Shown: piece after piece, positions 9,901 to 19,431 of the stretch
How positions within the stretch are numbered: position 1 is the first letter of the stretch
Layout of the letters: every line of letters begins with the position of its first letter
Assembly: GCA_946894095.1 (NCBI GenBank)
Contig: OX335649.1
Coordinates: 18,308,001 to 18,372,000, forward strand
DNA from: Incurvaria masculella
Taxonomy: Eukaryota; Arthropoda; Insecta; Lepidoptera; Incurvariidae
Direction: 5' to 3'
Length of the DNA: 64,000 bases
Notes under the pieces: generated by a model
Told to the model about the DNA's origin: nothing
Seen by the model: only the letters and a program-made list of their open reading frames with translations
Database searches by the model: none
Program-made: the position numbers and the translations under genes

Positions 9901-12566
9901 TGATCGGACTGCTTCAACCTCCAATACGTGGGCAAGAGCGTCCTTCACCGTTGTGTGGTGGCCTAGTCGTACAGCCGCTCGCACTTCGATGTCCTTGATG
10001 CCATCCACAAAAGCCTGCACCAAGTAATCGTCTAATGAAGTCTTCGGTGATGATTGGTGGGGCCTTTCGAACCAGTTTTTCAATTTCCAGGGCCCACTGC
10101 TGAAGTCCTTCACTTGATCGCTGCACTCGGTCACGAAGTTGAGCGCGGTAAACGTGCTCCAAGTGCTTGTCACCAAATCTTGATTCAAGTGCTTCAAGAA
10201 GCTCGTCATAAGTGACCTCGTCGCCAAGAGCTTCAAGTACATGGAGAGCCTTGTCTCGTAATCCCAAGGTCAGAGCAGTCTTGGCTTGGTCTTGACTCCA
10301 TCCATTCGCTTTGATGACCGACTCAAACTGGCGTTTGTACGCCGCCCAAGATGTTGTGCCATCGAAAGGAGGAACCTTAAATCTTGTTCCCCCTGTTGCC
10401 GATGAAGTCATAGTCACTCCACAAGTCTTGATCTTTTGCACTTCTTCAGTTATCTTTGATTCAAGCCCGTTCAGCCGCTTTTCATGACGCTCAAGGGTTT
10501 GGTCTTGCTCTTCGATTCTTGTGCTGACCTCATCCAACTGCCTCTTTATTTTAGCGTTGGATTCCTTGACGGCCAGCATTAACTCTAGTTGCTGTTCTTC
10601 CTGACGGCGGGCCTGCTCTTCCTGACGGCGGGCCTGCTCCTGCGACTGTTCTTCCTGACGGACGGCTTGTTCGCGGAATTTTTCCTGCATGAAATGTATC
10701 AGCGCAGCCAAGTCCAATGCAGGATTCGGCGTCATTGTTTGATGGCTTTCGAGTCCTTGCGTCCCTGAAGCAGCCCCATCCTCAGCCAGAGTTGGGTCGG
10801 CTGCTGTCTGGCTCCTGGTCCTCATACCTTCCTTGTCTTCCCTTGGTGTGATCGGCATCTCTAATCCCCGCTCCTGACACCAATTGTTACGGGGGTAGGG
10901 TGCAGATTAGAGTAGAAACACCAAAAGTTAACAAATGTTCCTTTATTGAAAACAATTCACAAATGAAACACAAACAACGACAATTTTGTGTCACTTCGAT
11001 CTATCGATTCTAATTATCGCTGAACTGTATCACTGAGAGCTAGTTCACTCACTGCACTATCGCTTGTTGTCGCTCGTTTCACTATTCAAAATAGACTGGC
11101 GGCAGTGCTGGCTGAGGCGCCTTTTATATCGGTGGAGCTTCTTTCTAGAAAACTCCACCGAATTCTAGGCGCCCCCCACCTGGCGGGCCAGCCGAGAACA
11201 ATCTCCATCGGGAATCGCCCGACCGTTCCAGAAATTGCTCTCAGCCAGATGCGCCAAACATTTTTGTTATATTGTACCAGCACCACCGAATCACTATCGC
11301 GATAGAAGTTGTAAGAAGCGCCATCTGTTGACAAAACGCATCGACGTTGCAGCTGAACTCCAACAGATGGCGCGCTCGTAACAATAGAATAACATTGCAA
11401 GATAATTTGACGCCTCTAGTTCGGTGTTTAGTACTGGTGGGTACATCCTAACGATTAAATGAAGGGAAAAGGAGGAAAAATAACTTTGAAGAATGGAAGG
11501 ACCAGGAGAACAGGAGAACACAGGAACACATTGCAAAAGACCTGGAAAGGATGAATTTTTTTGAAAATGAATTTATATTTATTTATGAGTTTTAGACAGG
11601 CAGCATATGCTGATGCGTCTAAATCCAATGATTAACTTGATAAATTTATTTATTAACATGCATGAGGTAATCAAAATGGCTTACAGAATTGCAACACTTC
11701 ACTGTGCTTTTACACTTGTCCATATTTTATTTATTAAAGAATTAAATGTTTTGACAGACGTTACTTCCAGGCAGTCATAAAACATACTAAATCATTTAAC
11801 GAAAGTTTATGCAGTTGAGATTTTTATTACGGACATGTTTAAAAAACTCCACCCAACTTCTTCAGGCGGTCTTGAACAGCAAAATTCTCCGCATTCCAGC
11901 TGTACTAATTAAATTTTATGTGTGAATTAAATTATTTTTTGAGATTTTCGCACAGTGAGCCCTAAGCGGCCATATGGTCACGTTAAGTACACTTGTAAAT
12001 ACATCAGAACATATAGAAAAGCAAATCTTTCATCTTATCAAATACAAGTTTCGACTAAATATATGTAATTAAATTACATAAGAACACACGTACTATCACG
12101 CAACTTACCTGGAGGGATAGGCAGAGATAGCGCCGTATGGTACGATCACAGCATACCTCTTTCGCTTCATCTACAGGCATACATCTTTTCATACAAGATA
12201 AGCATTGATTATTCGATCCCGGTTTAACCAGACCTTGTCCCACCACCCGATTTAAGATCTAGTCTGGTTAACCAATACTTTACTCACTTTGAGCGCACCA
12301 TTCTTCAATATAATGACGAGTAGCCGCTTAAAGAACCAGTCTCCGACGTTCGGCTCGTTGGTAGTCCCTGTCGGAGGATGTGGTACCTGTGCCTGCGACC
12401 AGCTCAGATCGGCCGGGACACGAGAATCATCGGTGCGCTCGGGGATGGGAGACGGCGTCTGATCCCATGGATCGGGACCGTATTGCCGGCGCTGACTGCC
12501 GGCGGTGTTTATCACCAACGTCGTTAGCAACATCAGCCATCTTATGGAGTTCACAAGAAGTTGCAT
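528..12566 (-). CDS. Clcc1: CLCC1-like (chloride channel CLIC-like) protein, five-exon gene
   Basis: The coding exons are 12566-12288, 4339-4118, 2354-2217, 2108-1889 and 961-528. Every junction is GT/AG, and the phases (0, 0, 0, 1) join into one frame of about 430 residues. The product starts with a signal peptide, then a DWFFKRL segment like the FKR motif of CLCC1. A luminal stretch follows, then hydrophobic segments, an ITEPL motif near the position of the vertebrate VTEPL, and a polar basic tail. CLCC1 is known as an endoplasmic-reticulum membrane protein linked to anion conductance and ER homeostasis. Human CLCC1 is about 551 residues, so this one is short in its tail. Intron 1 is nearly 8 kb because of inserted repeats, including a whole LTR retrotransposon in the same orientation. 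Identity rests on remembered family motifs; an extra small exon inside intron 1 cannot be excluded. Confidence 0.75.
1180..1370 (-). repeat. Degenerate tRNA-derived sequences
   Basis: Two tRNA-like pieces lie head to tail on the minus strand. The piece at about 1300-1368 has an A-box-like TGGCGCAATTGGTAGAC and a perfect B-box-like GGTTCGAGCCC. The piece at about 1180-1240 has TCAGTGGTAGAGC but a decayed B box. Neither folds convincingly to a complete tRNA, so SINE heads are more likely than tRNA genes. Confidence 0.4.
1387..1512. repeat. Short MITE, 'GTGAGGGAATT' family, copy 1
   Basis: The ends are inverted copies of each other: TGTGAGGGAATTAGATCAAT at the left and its near complement ending CCCTCGCA at the right. 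The arms are about 33 bp around a loop of about 60 bp. A longer member of the family is at 5270-5634. Confidence 0.6.
1549..1669. repeat. Short MITE, 'TATTCAGAGTG' family, copy 1
   Basis: The left end CGTATTCAGAGTGGGCG is inverted at the right end as CTCTGAATACG. The same terminal word bounds 54408-54522. It lies in CLCC1 intron 4. Confidence 0.45.
1889..2108 (-). CDS. Clcc1: CLCC1-like gene, exon 4
   Basis: The acceptor TATTTCAG precedes GAATACGAG, and the donor ACTG|GTGAGT closes the exon in phase 1. It encodes EYEKKDYDQF, then a Trp/Cys-rich segment (SQCKWSFWSSSC) and the LLITEPLLAIS helix. These match the order of the CLCC1 loop and following membrane helix. Confidence 0.75.
2217..2354 (-). 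CDS. Clcc1: CLCC1-like gene, exon 3
   Basis: Exactly 46 codons, phase 0 at both ends. The acceptor is TTTTCGCAG and the donor is AAG|GTAATC. The product is two hydrophobic segments separated by KYMSRK, matching the paired membrane helices in the middle of CLCC1. The next intron is only 108 bp. Confidence 0.75.
2691..2794. repeat. Two-copy tandem repeat, 52-bp unit
   Basis: The unit beginning AACAATTTACATAAAAATAG is repeated immediately with one visible change (TTTTAATT to TTTCAATT). It lies in CLCC1 intron 2 and has no coding content. Confidence 0.8.
2979..3531 (-). mobile_element. TTAA-flanked MITE, copy 1 of 4 (553 bp)
   Basis: The element runs from TTAAGGTGGCCCAACCCG to its inverted complement ending GGCCACCTTAA. 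TTAA at both ends is the expected target duplication. It is in the opposite orientation to copies 2-4. There is no transposase inside, so it must be moved in trans, most plausibly by a piggyBac- or Kolobok-type enzyme (inferred from the TTAA target). Confidence 0.85.
3532..3715 (+). repeat. Dispersed repeat, unknown family (copy a)
   Basis: The words ATATGGCGTAC and AAAACCATGCCGGCCGGCCA, and the following GGATCGGTT, recur in the same order at 57225-57455. MITE copy 1 abuts its left edge. I do not recognise the family and there is no open frame of note. Confidence 0.5.
4118..4339 (-). CDS. Clcc1: CLCC1-like gene, exon 2
   Basis: Exactly 74 codons, phase 0 at both ends, with acceptor TTTCTTTTAG and donor AAG|GTATGT. 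It encodes a polar, probably luminal, segment containing LHWSSLEEYI and AWSEYILFYYK. These lead straight into the membrane helix of exon 3. Confidence 0.7.
4735..5049 (-). pseudogene. Fossil fragment of a retroelement polyprotein C-terminus
   Basis: Minus-strand reading gives DGKRPDG, then after a frame break KAFIWDATCVDTLAPSYI, then SLEIQRGNTASILGT. I recognise these as the conserved end of a widespread invertebrate retroelement protein family, with its characteristic (V/I)WD.TC.DTLAPS and RISLAIQRGN blocks. The element class is not certain. The TGA after LLP and the single-base frame change show that it is dead. It lies in CLCC1 intron 1. Confidence 0.5.
5270..5634. repeat. MITE, 'GTGAGGGAATT' family, longer copy 2
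   Basis: It is bounded by GAAAATATGTGAGG and the inverse CCTCACATATTTTC. The subterminal parts, about ATCAATTTTGCACCAATCAG at the left and its inverse at the right, match the shorter copy at 1387-1512. The middle is AT-rich with a short CA run near 5490. Confidence 0.6.
5921..6419 (-). repeat. 3' LTR of the gypsy element
   Basis: 499 bp with the same TGTTAC/GTAACA ends as the other copy. It is preceded on the minus strand by the purine tract and followed by the ATAG duplication. Confidence 0.92.
6420..6432 (-). other. Polypurine tract of the gypsy element
   Basis: The minus strand reads AAGGAGGGGGCAG directly before the 3' LTR, the normal plus-strand primer for these elements. It follows just after the integrase stop codon. 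Confidence 0.8.
6431..7830 (-). CDS. pol of the gypsy element: integrase
   Basis: The frame is open from 7942 but meaningful only from about 7830. It carries the zinc-binding HHCC part (HDGTSGGHLG ... CRKCTSC), then the catalytic core with D in IDVAGPF, D in HTDQGRNF and E in DGMVERFNQ, all three present. A C-terminal region ends near YRIRRNDRCQ. The frame is +1 relative to RNase H, so one base has been gained or two lost between them. Integrase inserts the cDNA and makes the 4-bp duplication. Confidence 0.88.
7767..9721 (-). CDS. pol of the gypsy element: protease, RT, RNase H
   Basis: The protease aspartate motif LILDTGAS is at about 9590-9615 in one frame, and the rest of the protease (ILGLDFM) is in another. 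The shift lies in a repeated CCTTTGGCC stretch near 9525-9545. The long frame from 9533 then carries reverse transcriptase, with FCVYYRRLN, the catalytic YLDDIII near 8620-8640, and the thumb. RNase H follows (VDTDASNTGIGGVLSQ, TDHAALKWLL) and ends ADALSRRPC, the usual junction of insect gypsy elements. The stop at 7767 is premature with respect to integrase. Confidence 0.88.
9718..10858 (-). pseudogene. gag of the gypsy element (frame-broken)
   Basis: The reading frame starts 26 bp inside the 5' LTR. The N-terminal two thirds (10858 to about 10035) contains a Gln/Glu/Arg-rich coiled coil with repeated EEQARRQ units at residues of about 65-90, then a capsid-like region beginning FKVPPFDGTTSWAAYKRQFE. 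Near 10035 one extra base shifts the frame. The rest continues in the next frame to 9718 and holds the nucleocapsid CCHC knuckle CYGCNELGHLRTNC. Gag packages the element RNA in cytoplasmic particles. The stop TGA overlaps the start of the protease frame, and the -1 pol frame is open back through an A7 run near 9763, so a -1 shift is the likely normal route to pol. Confidence 0.85.
10866..10882 (-). other. Primer-binding site of the gypsy element
   Basis: Two bases inside the 5' LTR the minus strand reads TGGTGTCAGGAGCGGGG. TGG pairs with a tRNA CCA end, and the following bases resemble the 3' end of a leucine tRNA, the primer I associate with mdg3-type elements. The tRNA assignment is inferred. 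Confidence 0.65.
10885..11383 (-). repeat. 5' LTR of the gypsy element
   Basis: 499 bp, TGTTAC...GTAACA. It is nearly identical to the 3' copy. The clearest difference is CTATCG at 11001-11006, where the other copy has CACCAA (6037-6042). The LTR drives transcription leftward, the same direction as CLCC1. Confidence 0.92.
11388..12287. other. CLCC1 intron 1, right part
   Basis: AT-rich, without convincing genes. The stretch around 12105-12200 resembles 25080-25160 (shared words such as ATCACAGCATAC and GGTAGGCAG), so it is probably a dispersed repeat. Confidence 0.5.
12288..12566 (-). CDS. Clcc1: CLCC1-like gene, exon 1 (signal peptide)
   Basis: Exactly 93 codons from ATG to donor AAA|GTGAGT. 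Residues 1-23 form a typical signal peptide (a basic residue, a Leu/Thr/Val-rich core, then a small-residue cleavage region TAGS). A Pro-rich polar stretch follows, then DWFFKRLLVIIL, which resembles the PVFKRFLAKLL motif of CLCC1. The 450 bp upstream, as far as the 13-kb repeat cluster, should contain the promoter, but no motif stands out. Confidence 0.65.
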
Positions 12567-15500
12567 TTTCGATTAGGCCTCATTCAGTCGTGCTGTATAA
12601 TAAATCGTGGCGAATATTAGATTGATCTCTCTGTTCTGTACAAATTTTCTCCCTTGGCGCCCACGCACAAAATTCTTTGGCAATGAATTTTACCCAAAGA
12701 AAGAGTAGAGTAGTACTTTGCCGGTCAAAAAAATGTTTTTGTTTAATTTGTCCGTAGGGGTAGGAAAGGTTATGAAACCATACTTACATATCTTCCAATT
12801 TATTCTATCTTGTCTATTCCCTTGAATCTTAATTAAAACATCTGCAGAAAAAAAATCCTACTTATTATAATACGGGCGAGTAGTGGAATCACAGAATGGA
12901 AAAAAGGAGAAGTGGTATGTACAATGCGATTCAAATAAGAATAGAATAGGATCACCGCCATTTTGGATGTCAAACTGCTAAAACCCTCACTTCACAAACT
13001 TCAGCCTCACTTCATGGGTTACTTTATTTACCGACGGATCGCTTATCGAACGCTCGATGAACGTTGCGTTCGACCAGTAGCCCTACCATGAGTTTTCTAT
13101 CGAACGAACGAAAAATATCATCGAATGTTCACGAACGAGATCGAACAGCGTTACAGTCGCTACCATGGGTTGCTTTATTCACAGACGGATCGCTTATCGA
13201 ACGCTCGATGAACGTTGCGTTCGACCAGAGACAAGAAATAATGGAAGATAGTGAGTAGGCCGTGATTAACAGTGTCCGTATCTTCTTTCGCATGAGATAA
13301 AATAGGACCGCACTATTATAAATTGAGTATAAATTTCCTTAGTTTACTAGTAAAAACATACCACAAACCGTCGATTGTTGGCAGCCGATATTTTGTAACG
13401 ATATTTGTTGACCGATACTTTGCCGGCGGCGGCGGGCGGCGCGAGACAATAAGCGTGACTCATAGGGCGATACAGATTATGTTTTGAATGCTTTATTTTC
13501 TTTGCATAAAAAAATATGTATTGAGGAAATACACCTACATAAATTAAATTTTTAAAAATAAATTAATTCCTGAAACAGGTTTGAAGAAACGTTTATAAAT
13601 AAAATAAACCGTTAAAACAATATTTCGAATAGTATTTTTTTACGTAGAGTTGTAGTTATTAAGTTGCTAACATAATATTGAATTCAGAAATTGACATGAA
13701 ATACGCTTGGTTTTTCATCCTTGGCACTAAAATGTGTGTTAGATCGTCCTTTCACCCAAGATATGACTAGTGAAAAGAAATTCGAATAACGTTATCGAAG
13801 TGATCACGTTGAACTGTCAAAATGTACACTCATGGTACCATTTTTCATACAAATCGTATCGCGTCGTCGTTCGATAACGTTCGTGATGCTCGACAACGAG
13901 CGTGAATATGAACTCGTAGTGCCGTTTTTAGTAATAAGATCGTACGCTAGAGGCGCTGCAATTTTCCCTATACAAAAATTTCGTTAACGTTGGTCGAAGT
14001 GAACATCACCAAAACTCATGGTAGGGCTACAGTAGCCCTACCATGAGTTTTGGTGATGTTCACTTCGATCAACGTTAACGAAATTTTTGTATGGAGAAAA
14101 TTGCAGCGCCTCTAGCGTACGATCTTATTACTAAAACCGGCACTACGAGTTCATTTTCACGCTCGTTGTCGAGCGTCACGAACGTTATCGAACGACGACG
14201 CGATACGGTTGTATGAAAAACGGTACCATGAGTGTACATTTTGACAGTTCAACGTGATCACTTCGATAACGTTATTCGAATTTCTTTTCACTAGTCATAT
14301 CTTGGGTGAAAGGACGATCGAACACACATTTTAGTGCCAAGGATGAAAAACCAAGCGTATTTCATGTCAATTTATAAATTCAATATTATGTTAGCAACTT
14401 ATTAATGAGTACACTACAACTCTACGTAAAAAAATACCTTTCGAAATAATTTTTTTTACGGTGTATTTTATTTATAAACGTTTCTTCAAACCTGTTTCAG
14501 GATTTTTTTTTAAATTTATTTTATGTAGGTGTATTTCCTCAATACATATTTTTTTATGCAAAGAAAATAAAGCATTCAAAACATAACCTGTATCGGTAAT
14601 CAATAAGAAAAATAAAACAATTATAATTGCATCCAAGAAAACCAAAGTCAAACATTGACAAAACATTTGCGCGAAATGGGTAACTAGGTATATGATGTTA
14701 TTTACAGACAGATGGTACGCCCTATGAGTCACGCTTATTGTCTCGCGTCGCCCCGCCGCCGGCAAAGTATAGGTCAACAAATATCGTCACAAAATATCGG
14801 CTGCCAACAATCAACGGTTTGTGGTATGTATTTACTAGTAAACTTAGCAAATATATACTCAATTTATAATAGTGCGGTCCTATTTTATCTCATGCGAAAG
14901 AAGATACGGACACTGTTAATCACGGCCTACTCACTATCTTCCATTATTTCTTGTCTCTGGTCGAACGCAACGTTTATCGAGCGTTCGATAAGCGATCCGT
15001 CGGTAAATAAAGTAACCCATGGTAGCGACTGTAACGCTGTTCGATCTCGTTCGTGAACATTCGATGATATTTTTCGTTCGTTCGATAGAAAACTCATGGT
15101 AGGGCTACAGAGACAAGAAATAATGGAAGATAGTGACTCGGCCGTGATTAACAGTGTCCGTATCTTCTTTCGCATGAGATAAAATAGGACCGCACTATTA
15201 TAAATTGAGTATAAATTTGCTAAGTTTACTAGTAAAAACATACCACAAACCGTCGATTGTTGGCAGCCGATATTTTGTGACGATATTTGTTGACCGATAC
15301 TTTGCCAGCGGCGGGCGGCGCGAGACAATAAGCGTGACTCATAGGGCGTACCATCTGTCTGTAAATAACATCATATACCTAGTTACCCATTTCGCGCAAA
15401 TGTTTTGTCAATTGTCAACTTTGGTTTTCTTGGATGCAATTATAATTGTTTTATTTTTCTTATTGATTACCGATACAGGTTATGTTTTGAATGCTTTATT

Positions 15501-15865
15501 TTCTTTGCATAAAATAATATGTATTGAGGAAATACACCTACATAAATTAATTTTTTTAAACAAATTAATTACTAAAACAGGTTTGAAGAAACGTTTATAA
15601 ATAAAATAAACCGTTAAAAAAATATTTCTAATAGTATTTTTTTACGTAGAGTTGTAGTGTACTCATTATTAAGTTGCTAACATAATATTGAATTCAGAAA
15701 TTGACATAAAATACGCTTGGTTTTTCATCCTTGGCACTAAAATTTGTGTGCGATCCTCCTTTCACCCAAGATATGACTAGTGAAAAGAAATTCAAATAAC
15801 GTTATCGAAGTATCACGTTGAACTTTCAAAATGTACACTCATGGTACCGTTTTTCATACAACCGT

Positions 15866-16297
15866 ATCGCGTCGTCGTTCGATAACGTTCGTGATGCTCG
15901 ACAATGAGCGTGAATATGAACTCGTAGTGCCGTTTTTAGTAATATGATCGTACGCTAGAGGCGCTGCAATTTTCCCCATACAAAAATTTCGTTAACATTG
16001 ATCGAAGTGAACATCACCAAAACTCATTGTAGGGCTAATTGTGAGCTCGCTTAGACGCCACCTGTCGTGATAAATAAGCATTTATATTCCCTATGGATTA
16101 AAGCCTCTAACCCGAGTAGTTCGCTAATGCTAATGTGAAAGACCGGTAGCCCTACCATGAGTTTTCTATCGAACGAACGAAAAATATCATCGAATGTTCA
16201 CGAACGAGATCGAACAGCGTTACAGTCGCTACCATGGGTTACTCTATGCACCGACGGATCGTTTATCGAACGCTCGATGAACGTTGCGTTCGACCAG
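15866..16297 (+). repeat. Inverted duplication, left arm (432 bp)
   Basis: This arm holds the R end of U0, a 109-bp spacer starting ATTGTGAGCTCGC, and the L end of U3 as far as GACCAG. The same three parts occur in reverse at 18216-18647, at the same lengths and with the same private variants (CTCATTGTAGGG at the R end, ACTCTATGCACC at the L end). The spacer contains a word (GGTGGCGTCTAAG on the opposite strand) that also occurs at 33097-33109. Confidence 0.85.
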
Positions 16298-16345
16298 AGA
16301 CAAGAAATATTGGAAGATAGTGAGTAGGCCGTGATTAACAGTGTC

Positions 16346-16441
16346 CGTATCTTCTTTCTCTTCTTCTCGATGAACGTTGCGTTCGACCAGAGACAAGAAA
16401 TATTGGAAGATAGTGAGTAGGCCGTGATTAACAGTGTCCGT
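16346..16441 (+). repeat. Local tandem duplication inside unit U3
   Basis: The stretch from CTCGATGAACGTTGCG through GTGTCCGTATCTTCTTTC occurs twice in a row, with a short TCTTCTTCT join. The other units have it once. Confidence 0.7.
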
Positions 16442-18215
16442 ATCTTCTTTCGCATGAGATAAAATAGGACCGCACTATTATAAATTGAGTATAAATTTGC
16501 TAAGTTTACTAGTAAAAACATACCACAAACCGTCGATTGTTGGCAGCCGATATTTTGTGACGATATTTGTTGACCGATACTTTGCCGGCGGCGGGCGACG
16601 CGAGACAATAACCGTGACTCATAGGGCGTACCATCTGTCTGTAAATAACATCATATACCTAGTTACCCATTTCGCGCAAATGTTTTGTCAATGTTTGACT
16701 TTGGTTTTCTTGGATGCAATTATAATTGTTTTATTTTTCTTATTGATTACCGATACAGGTTATGTTTTGAATGCTTTATTTTCTTTGCATAAAATAATAT
16801 GTATTGAGGAAATACACCTACATAAATTAATTTTTTTAAACAAATTAATTACTGAAACAGGTTTGAAGAAACGTTTATAAATAAAATAAACCGTTAAAAC
16901 AATATTTCTAATAGTATTTTTTTACGTAGAGTTGTAGTGTACTCATTATTAAGTTGCTAACATAATATTGAATTCAGAAATTGACATAAAATACGCTTGG
17001 TTTTTCATCCTTGGCACTAAAATTTGTGTTCGATCCTCCTTTCACCCAAGATATGACTAGGGAAAAGAAATTCAAATAACGTTATCGAAGTATCACGTTG
17101 AACTGTCAAAATGTACACTCATGGTACCGTTTTTCATACAACCGTTAGCCCTACCATGAGTTTTGGTGATGTTCACTTCGATCAACGTTAACGAAATTTT
17201 TGTATGGAGAAAATTGCAGCGCCTCTAGCGTACGATCTCATTACTAAAAACGGCACTACGAGTTCATATTCACGCTCGTTGTCGAGCATCACGAACGTTA
17301 TCGAACGACGACGCGATACGGTTGTATGAAAAACGGTACCATGAGTGTACATTTTGACAGTTCAACGTGATCACTTCGATAACGTTATTCGAATTTCTTT
17401 TCACTAGTCATATCTTGGGTGAAAGGACGATCGAACACACATTTTAGTGCCACGGATGAAAAATCCAAGCGTATTTCATGCCAATTTCTGAATTCAATAT
17501 TACGTTAGCAACTTATTAATGAGTACACTACAACTCTACGTAAAAAATACAATTCGAAAAAATGTTTTAACGGTTTATTTTATTTATAAACGTTTCTTCA
17601 AACCTGTTTCAGGAATTAATTTATTTTTAAAAATTTTATTTATATAGGTGTATTTTCTCAATACATATTTTTTTATGCAAAGAAAATAAAGCATTCAAAA
17701 CATAACCTGTATGGGTAATCAATAAGAAAAATAAAACAATTGTAATTGCATTCAAAAAAACCAAAGTCAAACATTGACAAAACATTTGCGCGAAATGGGT
17801 AACTAGGTATATGATACTGTTTACAGATGGTACGCCCTATGAGTCACGCTTATTGTCGAGCGCCGTACGCCGCCGGCCACAGAACCTTTTTTTGTTACAA
17901 AATATCGGCTGCCAACAATCGACGGTTTGTGGTATGTTTTTCATAGTAAACTTAGCAAATTTAAACTCAATTAATAATAGTGCCGTCCTATTTTATCTCA
18001 TGCGAAAGAAGATACAGACACTGTTAATCACGGCCTACTCACTATCTTCCATTATTTCTTGTCTCTGGTCGAACGCAACGTTCATCGAGCGTTCGATACG
18101 CGATCCGTCGGTGAATAAAGTAACCCATGGTAGCGACTGTAACGCTGTTCGATCTCGTTCGTGAACTTTCGATGATATTTTTCGTTCGTTCGATAGAAAA
18201 CTCATGGTAGGGCTA

Positions 18216-18647
18216 CTGGTCGAACGCAACGTTCATCGAGCGTTCGATAAACGATCCGTCGGTGCATAGAGTAACCCATGGTAGCGACTGTAACGCTGTT
18301 CGATCTCGTTCGTGAACATTCGATGATATTTTTCGTTCGTTCGATAGAAAACTCATGGTAGGGCTACCGGTCTTTCACATTAGCATTAGCGAACTACTCG
18401 GGTTAGAGGCTTTAATCCATAGGGAATATAAATGCTTATTTATCACGACAGGTGGCGTCTAAGCGAGCTCACAATTAGCCCTACAATGAGTTTTGATGAT
18501 GTTCACTTCGATCAACGTTAACGAAATTTTTGTATGGGGAAAATTGCAGCGCCTCTAGCGTACGATCATATTACTAAAAACGGCACTACGAGTTCATATT
18601 CACGCTCATTGTCGAGCATCACGAACGTTATCGAACGACGACGCGAT
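18216..18647 (-). repeat. Inverted duplication, right arm (432 bp)
   Basis: Reverse complement of 15866-16297. It ends abruptly at 18647 against unique sequence (TAGACTGGGCG...) leading to the IntS12 promoter, and at its left against U4 with CTG, the inverse of the CAG target. Confidence 0.85.
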
Positions 18648-19026
18648 TAGACTGGGCGACAGGGCGCGGTGTAGCTCCGCGTTTAAACAGTGATTACTAA
18701 CCGTTCGAATGGTCAGCGAAAACGACCGAGGTATGACGGAACTGTCATTCAAAATGCATTTTCTTGTATGGCTCGGATAATTTACCCCGAACAAATGCAG
18801 TGGTATCACAGAACAAAATCATATTTCATACTCACTCTTTGACCAGTATAGTTCGTTCGGTATTCTGTGATTACAATCGGCCCCAATCGAAGCGTTTACA
18901 TACTCTTTGGCCCCAATCAAGCAAATTTGATCAAAGAGTATGTAATTAATTTGATAAACAAACAAAAAAAAAACCAATCAAGCAAGTATTGTATTTTGTG
19001 AGTCCAATCGTAGTGTCCTGGCAAAT

Positions 19027-19431
19027 ATGGCTTCCATTGAGCTGGACCCGGCCATGAAGCTTTGTCTTAAGTACTTGCACTCGAGCGCGACCGATTCGAC
19101 GGAGCAACTCCGGCTCACGCTGGACGAGCTCATCCGCAGCGGCCACGGCGCCAGCAAGACGCTTGGCGCGACGCTGCCCAAGAAGTACCTCGCCGAGGAA
19201 AAGCTCGGCAGTCCGCGCGGGCGCGGCAAACCGCCGCCGGCGCGCACCGTGCCGCCACCGACGCAGAGCCCGCAGCAGTTGCAGATACCCGAGCGCTCGG
19301 ACGACTCCGGGGACGAGCTGCCGTTCGATCTGTTCGACGAGGACCTCACGTGCGCCGTGTGCCGCCAGATCGCCGTGCAGGCTGGCAACCGGTTGGTGGA
19401 GTGCGACGCCTGCAATGCTCTCTATCACCAG
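19027..19431 (+). CDS. IntS12: IntS12 exon 1
   Basis: 135 codons ending TATCACCAG|GTACGC. The donor falls inside the PHD finger, after YHQ. Confidence 0.92.

Larger units (their letters stand above)
5921..11383 (-). mobile_element. Ty3/gypsy-type LTR retrotransposon, full length (5463 bp)
   Basis: Two 499-bp LTRs (5921-6419 and 10885-11383) begin TGTTAC and end GTAACA. They differ at about eight positions, five of them consecutive. The target duplication ATAG is at 5917-5920 and 11384-11387; 4-5 bp is usual for this group. The primer-binding site, gag, protease, RT, RNase H and integrase follow in that order on the minus strand, and a purine tract abuts the 3' LTR. Integrase after RNase H is the Ty3/gypsy order. 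There is no env-like frame. Three frame breaks (gag near 10035, protease near 9525, RNase H/integrase near 7770-7830) imply that this copy cannot make its proteins normally. Confidence 0.92.
13013..18647. repeat. Cluster of nested and inverted ~1-kb TIR elements
   Basis: At least five full or partial units share termini TAGCCCTACCATGAGTTTT and the inverse. Each unit has an L end (continuing CTATCGAACGAACG) and an R end (continuing GGTGATGTTCACTTCG). The units are: U0 13013-13077 plus 15111-16037 (L to R); U1 13078-14029 (L to R, internal deletion); U2 14033-15107 (R to L); U3 16147-17145 (L to R, cut short); U4 17146-18215 (R to L). Fragments follow from 18216 to 18647. CAG occurs at 13075-13077, 14030-14032 and 15108-15110, as expected if U1 and U2 both entered one CAG site in U0 and made 3-bp duplications. 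Runs of up to 130 codons occur but are not conserved between units, so I treat the units as non-coding. Confidence 0.85.

Noticed and set aside
12055..12246. Possible Cys-rich exon just downstream of CLCC1 exon 1 (QCLSCMKRCMP...), with a GTAAGT donor
   Set aside because: The intron to exon 1 would be only 29 bp for a matching phase, and the stretch resembles a dispersed repeat at 25080-25160.
15205..16880. Open frames of 131 codons repeated in the TIR-element cluster
   Set aside because: They differ by frame and length between units, match no family that I know, and lie in AT-rich element interiors, so they look fortuitous.
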